Below are positions 60,087 through 64,000 of a stretch of DNA of 64,000 bases, piece by piece. This stretch comes from Rossellomorea sp. SC111 (lineage in GTDB: Bacteria > Bacillota > Bacilli > Bacillales > Bacillaceae_B). The DNA is taken from contig NZ_JANIOC010000006.1 in assembly GCF_024733565.1 (NCBI RefSeq), positions 1 to 64,000 of the forward strand, written 5' to 3'. The position numbers and the translations under genes were made by a program. The notes under the pieces were generated by a model, which did no database searches, was not told the DNA's origin, and saw only the letters and a program-made list of their open reading frames with translations. The number at the start of each line of letters is the position of its first letter. Position 1 is the stretch's first letter.

Positions 60087-61790
60087 TCAGTCTTTTAACG
60101 ATCGGACCAAATCCAGATCCGGTGTCACGTAAACGGTTTGCTGTCCTTCATAAATGACAAATCCGGGTTTGGCACCTTTAGGTTTCTTAACCTGTTTGAC
60201 TTCGGTGAAATCAACGGGCACGGAGCTTGATTCGCGGGCCTTACTGAAGTAGGCGGCAATATTGGCCGCTTCCTTGATCGTCTCATCAGAAGGCTTATGA
60301 CTCTTGATGACAACGTGAGAACCGGGAATATCCTTCGTATGAAGCCAGATTTCGTCTCTACCTGCGACACGGTTGGTCAAGTAGTCGTTTTGCTTATTGT
60401 TTTTACCGACCAGGATTTGGGTCCCGTCAGTTGACGTGTAGTGTTCGAGTACAGGCTTCGTATTGGCCTTTTTCTTTTTTGCCTGCTTGCGGACCCTCAG
60501 GTAACCTTCTTCTTCAAGTTCCTCCCTGATTTCCTCCACATCTTTCGTCGAAGCAGATTCTAATTGCTGTAGCAATTGTTCGAGATACACGATCTCTTCC
60601 TCCGCTTTTTCTATTTGCTCATGGACGATCTTGATCGCATTCTTCGCTTTTTGATAACGTGAGAAATAATTCTGAGCGTTATCGGAAGGCGACTTTTGAG
60701 GGTTTAATGGAATCGTAATACTTTCTCCGTTTTCGTCATAATAATTGACAACGCTGACTTCCGTCATACCACGCTCTACGGCATATAGATTCGAAGTAAG
60801 GAGTTCACCGAGCAGTTGATAGCGGTCAGCCTGTTGTGCATCTTCAAGCGTCTGCTCAAGTTTCGTAATTTTGTTGACATTTTTATCCCTTTCATTTCGA
60901 ATGAATCGCTCCAGGTCATTTCCTTGTTGCTTGACGCGATCACGTGCAGCCTTCTGGTAAAAGAACCGGTCAAGCAGTTCACTTAAGGAAGGGAATGTTT
61001 GTTTTTCACCCTGAAGATGTAGAAGGTCCATCCAGTAGAACGTTTCCTTATCTGCTGTGATAAGGGTCGGCGTTATGTCATAGTTCTTTGCATGTTCAAT
61101 CAAAGATACGAATGACTCTGCAATGGCTGCCCCGCTTCCGATGCCGGCGCGGTGTACGACTTCCTTCGCATAAAGCGGTGAGATACCGGCGAAAGATTGG
61201 ACGATCTGTTTATCAAGCTTGCCTGAATTGAAGTCAAGGGCACGTAACACATCTAAAGTACCTGCTTCAAGTGGATCAATTTTATCCTGTTGAGGCGGCA
61301 ACACGTAGGTATGTCCAGGCAATACAGTACGATGCGTATTCATGCTTGGAGAAATATGCTTGATGCTGTCAAGAATCATATTCCGTTCTTTATCGATCAG
61401 AATGATATTGCTGTGCCGGCCCATTATTTCAATGATCAGTTGTTTATACGAAATATCCCCGATTTCGTTCCTGCCTTTCACTTCGAATACAATCATCCGA
61501 TCCAGTTCGATCTGCTTGATCCCTTCGATGATCGACCCTTCCAGATGTTTTCGCAGCAACATACAAAACATCGGGGGAACCGGTGGATTGTCATAATTCT
61601 CAGCGGTTAATTGCACACGTGAGTAACTTGGGTGAGCGGATAAGAGCACTTTATGGTTCTTTCCATTCGCACGGATGACCATGATGATTTCATTTTTATA
61701 AGGTTGATGTATTTTATTAATGCGTCCGTGTAATAGGTTTTCATTCAATTCTTTCGTCATGTTTCTAGTGAATAATCCATCAAATGACAT
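60087..61790 (-). CDS. rqcH: Ribosome quality control protein RqcH (NEMF/Tae2 family; YloA/FbpA)
   Basis: RqcH binds stalled 50S-peptidyl-tRNA and recruits tRNA(Ala) to add C-terminal alanine tails. The 567 residues comprise an NFACT-N domain (with Asp97-Arg98 in [10 protein letters not shown], the residues needed for tailing in the family), HhH and coiled-coil middle regions (about 285-430), and a C-terminal NFACT-R domain ([29 protein letters not shown]). The ATG at 61790 gives M-S-F-D-G, the family start, with AGAGGA upstream. The family was formerly annotated as fibronectin-binding. ylmH at 41.7 kb is a likely partner. Confidence 0.95.
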   Translation of the reverse strand: MSFDGLFTRNMTKELNENLLHGRINKIHQPYKNEIIMVIRANGKNHKVLLSAHPSYSRVQLTAENYDNPPVPPMFCMLLRKHLEGSIIEGIKQIELDRMIVFEVKGRNEIGDISYKQLIIEIMGRHSNIILIDKERNMILDSIKHISPSMNTHRTVLPGHTYVLPPQQDKIDPLEAGTLDVLRALDFNSGKLDKQIVQSFAGISPLYAKEVVHRAGIGSGAAIAESFVSLIEHAKNYDITPTLITADKETFYWMDLLHLQGEKQTFPSLSELLDRFFYQKAARDRVKQQGNDLERFIRNERDKNVNKITKLEQTLEDAQQADRYQLLGELLTSNLYAVERGMTEVSVVNYYDENGESITIPLNPQKSPSDNAQNYFSRYQKAKNAIKIVHEQIEKAEEEIVYLEQLLQQLESASTKDVEEIREELEEEGYLRVRKQAKKKKANTKPVLEHYTSTDGTQILVGKNNKQNDYLTNRVAGRDEIWLHTKDIPGSHVVIKSHKPSDETIKEAANIAAYFSKARESSSVPVDFTEVKQVKKPKGAKPGFVIYEGQQTVYVTPDLDLVRSLKD

Positions 61791-61990
61791 ATATAACATC
61801 CTCTGCTTCATGCGATTTCAGTATAGTTTGATTCTATCCGACTAAGTGTATCAAATGTAACCGATTTTATCCCCCTGAAAGGGAAAATGCAAAACATACT
61901 TAAATCATATCATTTTTTAGGACAAGTCTGAATAAGAATGCTATGAGAAGGACAACTTTTCGTATCGTAGGAGGAGAGTGACATGGTTGC

Positions 61991-64000
61991 ATGAAATTTC
62001 ATGAGATGAGACAAGAGGACATAGAGCAGTCATTAAATACCAATTATCAAGAAGGACTTTCAACAGAAGAGGTAGCAATCAGACGGAAACAATTTGGGTA
62101 CAATCAATTAGAAGAAGCTGAGAAGCAGTCAGCTTTATTATTGTTTTTTAGTCAGTTCAAGGACTTTATGGTTCTCGTGTTATTGGCAGCCACGCTTATT
62201 TCAGGTTTACTTGGTGAATACATCGATGCCATCGCGATTATTGCCATTGTGTTCATTAACGGCTTTTTAGGTTTTTTTCAGGAGCGAAAAGCCGAGAGGT
62301 CGCTTCAGGCATTAAAGGAACTTTCTGCACCCCAGGTTTCGGTTTTAAGGGACGGTAAGTGGGTGAAGATCGTTTCTAAGGATGTCATTATTGGAGATGT
62401 CATCCGTTTTGCAAGTGGAGACCGGATCGGAGCGGATGTACGTCTCATTGAAGCGAATAACCTGGAAATAGAGGAATCCGCCCTGACCGGGGAGTCTTTA
62501 CCCGTCACCAAATCCACAAACCCTGTAAATGGAGAAAATATGAGTCTCGGAGACTTGGAAAACATGGCATTTATGGGGACGATGGTCACGAGGGGGAATG
62601 GAATTGGTGTTGTGACATCGATTGGTATGAAAACAGCAATGGGGCAAATCGCCGATATGATCCAAAACGCAGAAACCATGACGACCCCTCTTCAAAGAAG
62701 ACTGGAAGAGTTAGGGAAGATCCTCATTACGGTTGCTCTTGTACTGACGGGATTGGTAGTAGGAATCGGCGTGATCCAGGGCCATGATATGTATACGATG
62801 TTCTTAGCCGGGGTTTCATTGGCCGTAGCAGCCATACCTGAAGGGTTACCTGCCATTGTGACGGTTGCCCTTTCCCTTGGTGTTCAGAGGATGATCAAGA
62901 AGAAAGCCATCGTCCGAAAGCTGCCGGCGGTGGAAACATTAGGCTGTGCATCAGTGATTTGTTCTGATAAAACCGGAACCTTGACCCAGAACAAGATGAC
63001 GGTCACACATCTGTGGAGTGGTGGAAGGACGTGGACCGTCACAGGCACAGGGTATGAACCTGATGGACAATTTTATACCGGGGAAAAAAGGGTGACGCCT
63101 CACAGTGAGAATGCACTGCAACAACTGCTGACTTTCGGAATGCTCTGCAATCATGCAGAACTTGTAACACGTGAAAAAACATTTATCGTCGATGGTGATC
63201 CCACTGAAGGGGCACTTCTTGTAGCAGGATTAAAGGCCGGGCTTTCCAGGGAATCGTTGCAGAAGAAATTCACGATTGTCAAAGAGTTCCCTTTTGATTC
63301 CACAAGGAAGATGATGAGTATCATCGTGGTCGACCAGAATGGAAAGCACTTCTCCGTAACGAAAGGTGCTCCTGACGTATTGGTCGGGAAAAGCGAATCA
63401 ATCCTGTGGGAGGGAAGACTTCAACCAAAATCACCTGAGATCTCCGAAAAAGTAGAAGGTGCTATCAGTGAGATGTCATCAAACGCTTTACGAAACATTG
63501 CGATTGGGTATAAACCGATCAAGGATCGGGCTGTTGAAACGCTGGTGGAACAAGACGTCGAAGAAGGGGTGACCTTCATCGGTTTACAAGGAATGATCGA
63601 TCCCCCGAGACCTGAGGTAAAGCAGGCGGTAAAAGAGTGTCGTGCTGCCGGGATCAAGACGGTCATGATCACCGGGGACCATGTCCTGACGGCGAAAGCC
63701 ATAGCCAAACAGCTGGGCATTTTGAAAAATAAAGACCGCGTCATGGATGGAAAAGAACTAAACCTAATGGAAGTGCATGAACTGGAAGAAATAGTGGATG
63801 AAGTATCGGTGTTTGCACGTGTATCGCCAGAGCATAAGCTGAAAATCGTCAAAGCCCTGCAAAACAGGGGACATGTCGTGGCGATGACAGGGGATGGGGT
63901 CAACGATGCCCCTGCCATAAAATCCTCGGATATTGGAGTCGCCATGGGGATTACCGGCACGGACGTATCAAAGGAATCTTCATCGTTAGTCCTGTTGGAT
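61991..64000 (+). CDS. yloB: Calcium-transporting P-type ATPase (YloB-like), 3' end outside window
   Basis: A type IIA (SERCA-like) P-ATPase; the B. subtilis homologue YloB is a Ca2+ ATPase associated with sporulation. The open frame runs 670 codons to the window edge without a stop. The N-terminal domain, the TGES motif (ALTGESLPVTK), the calcium-site PEGLP (AAIPEGLPAIV), the phosphorylation site SDKTGTLTQNKMTVTH with Asp326, the KGAPD nucleotide motif and the hinge TGDGVNDAPAIK are all present. Membrane helices 5-10 are beyond the window. The ATG at 61991 follows GGAGGAG; an earlier ATG at 61983 is closed by a stop three codons later. Confidence 0.93.
   Translation, partial: MKFHEMRQEDIEQSLNTNYQEGLSTEEVAIRRKQFGYNQLEEAEKQSALLLFFSQFKDFMVLVLLAATLISGLLGEYIDAIAIIAIVFINGFLGFFQERKAERSLQALKELSAPQVSVLRDGKWVKIVSKDVIIGDVIRFASGDRIGADVRLIEANNLEIEESALTGESLPVTKSTNPVNGENMSLGDLENMAFMGTMVTRGNGIGVVTSIGMKTAMGQIADMIQNAETMTTPLQRRLEELGKILITVALVLTGLVVGIGVIQGHDMYTMFLAGVSLAVAAIPEGLPAIVTVALSLGVQRMIKKKAIVRKLPAVETLGCASVICSDKTGTLTQNKMTVTHLWSGGRTWTVTGTGYEPDGQFYTGEKRVTPHSENALQQLLTFGMLCNHAELVTREKTFIVDGDPTEGALLVAGLKAGLSRESLQKKFTIVKEFPFDSTRKMMSIIVVDQNGKHFSVTKGAPDVLVGKSESILWEGRLQPKSPEISEKVEGAISEMSSNALRNIAIGYKPIKDRAVETLVEQDVEEGVTFIGLQGMIDPPRPEVKQAVKECRAAGIKTVMITGDHVLTAKAIAKQLGILKNKDRVMDGKELNLMEVHELEEIVDEVSVFARVSPEHKLKIVKALQNRGHVVAMTGDGVNDAPAIKSSDIGVAMGITGTDVSKESSSLVLLD

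Noticed and set aside
61891..61905. A SigE -10 (CATACTTA) upstream of the Ca-ATPase gene
   Set aside because: The -10-like octamer is reasonable, but no matching -35 is found at the right spacing, so I do not list it as a promoter.
63421..63960. A 179-codon minus-strand frame
   Set aside because: It is antisense to the well-conserved P-type ATPase, which runs open to the window end.

Overview
The window is 64 kb of chromosome from a spore-forming, low-to-moderate GC Gram-positive rod of the Bacillaceae. Four things support this: the complete dcw (division and cell wall) cluster with sporulation paralogues (spoVD, spoVE, spoIIGA, sigE, sigG); the bacillithiol gene bshC; meso-DAP-type MurE; and gene order that follows the Bacillus subtilis ylb - mra/fts - ylm - pyr - ylo order almost gene for gene. 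The intergenic repeats (GACTCCTGCGGGA... and GCGGAGGCGG...AGCCCCGACAAGC types) recall those I know from environmental and marine Bacillus-like genomes. I cannot name the genus securely; Rossellomorea or a close relative is a guess.

Layout. 1-0.7 kb: a nested pair of intergenic repeats, a second repeat, and the first codons of a gene leaving on the minus strand. 0.7-11.4 kb: an unrecognised secreted or membrane protein, then the ylb block (rsmD, coaD, ylbJ, ylbK, ylbL/ddcP, tmcAL, yceD-like ylbN, rpmF, an enoyl-CoA hydratase, gerR-like ylbO, ylbP). 11.5-15 kb: a three-gene acyl-CoA carboxylase (biotin carboxylase, biotin carrier, carboxyltransferase) with a candidate CcpA cre site. 15-18 kb: panE, a DUF3397 membrane protein, bshC. 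18.2-35.9 kb: the dcw cluster mraZ-rsmH-ftsL-pbpB-spoVD-murE-(orphan Mur N-terminal domain)-mraY-murD-spoVE-divIB-ylxW-ylxX-sbp-ftsA-ftsZ. murG and murB, which sit between spoVE and divIB in B. subtilis, are missing, and a 630-bp gene-free stretch lies there. 36-38.8 kb: spoIIGA-sigE-sigG, the sporulation sigma cascade. 39-43 kb: ylmC-ylmD-ylmE-sepF-ylmG-ylmH-divIVA. 43-48 kb: ileS behind a T-box leader, ylyA, lspA, rluD-like ylyB. 48.1-60 kb: the whole pyrimidine operon pyrR-pyrP-pyrB-pyrC-carA-carB-pyrK-pyrD-pyrF-pyrE with three PyrR attenuators. 60-64 kb: rqcH (minus strand) and a calcium-type P-ATPase cut by the window end.

How the genes work together. The central region links peptidoglycan precursor synthesis (murE, mraY, murD) to septal synthesis (pbpB, divIB, ftsL) and Z-ring assembly (ftsA, ftsZ, sepF, divIVA). 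Spore-specific versions are interleaved (spoVD/spoVE; spoIIGA processing pro-SigE). The pyr operon encodes all six steps to UMP plus its own RNA-binding regulator. rqcH and ylmH both belong to ribosome-associated quality control.

Most of the window is conserved housekeeping sequence, and I see no CRISPR array, prophage, transposase, defence island, tRNA or rRNA. The points most worth a second look are a free-standing protein resembling only the N-terminal domain of a Mur ligase between murE and mraY; the murG/murB-less gap with folded intergenic DNA; a 29-bp perfect hairpin after ftsZ; a mobile-looking repeat inserted in another repeat with a 9-bp direct duplication; and several unusually clean regulatory sites (MraZ boxes at 10-bp period, a SigH promoter for ftsAZ, a cre site, a perfect SigA promoter for ylbN-rpmF).
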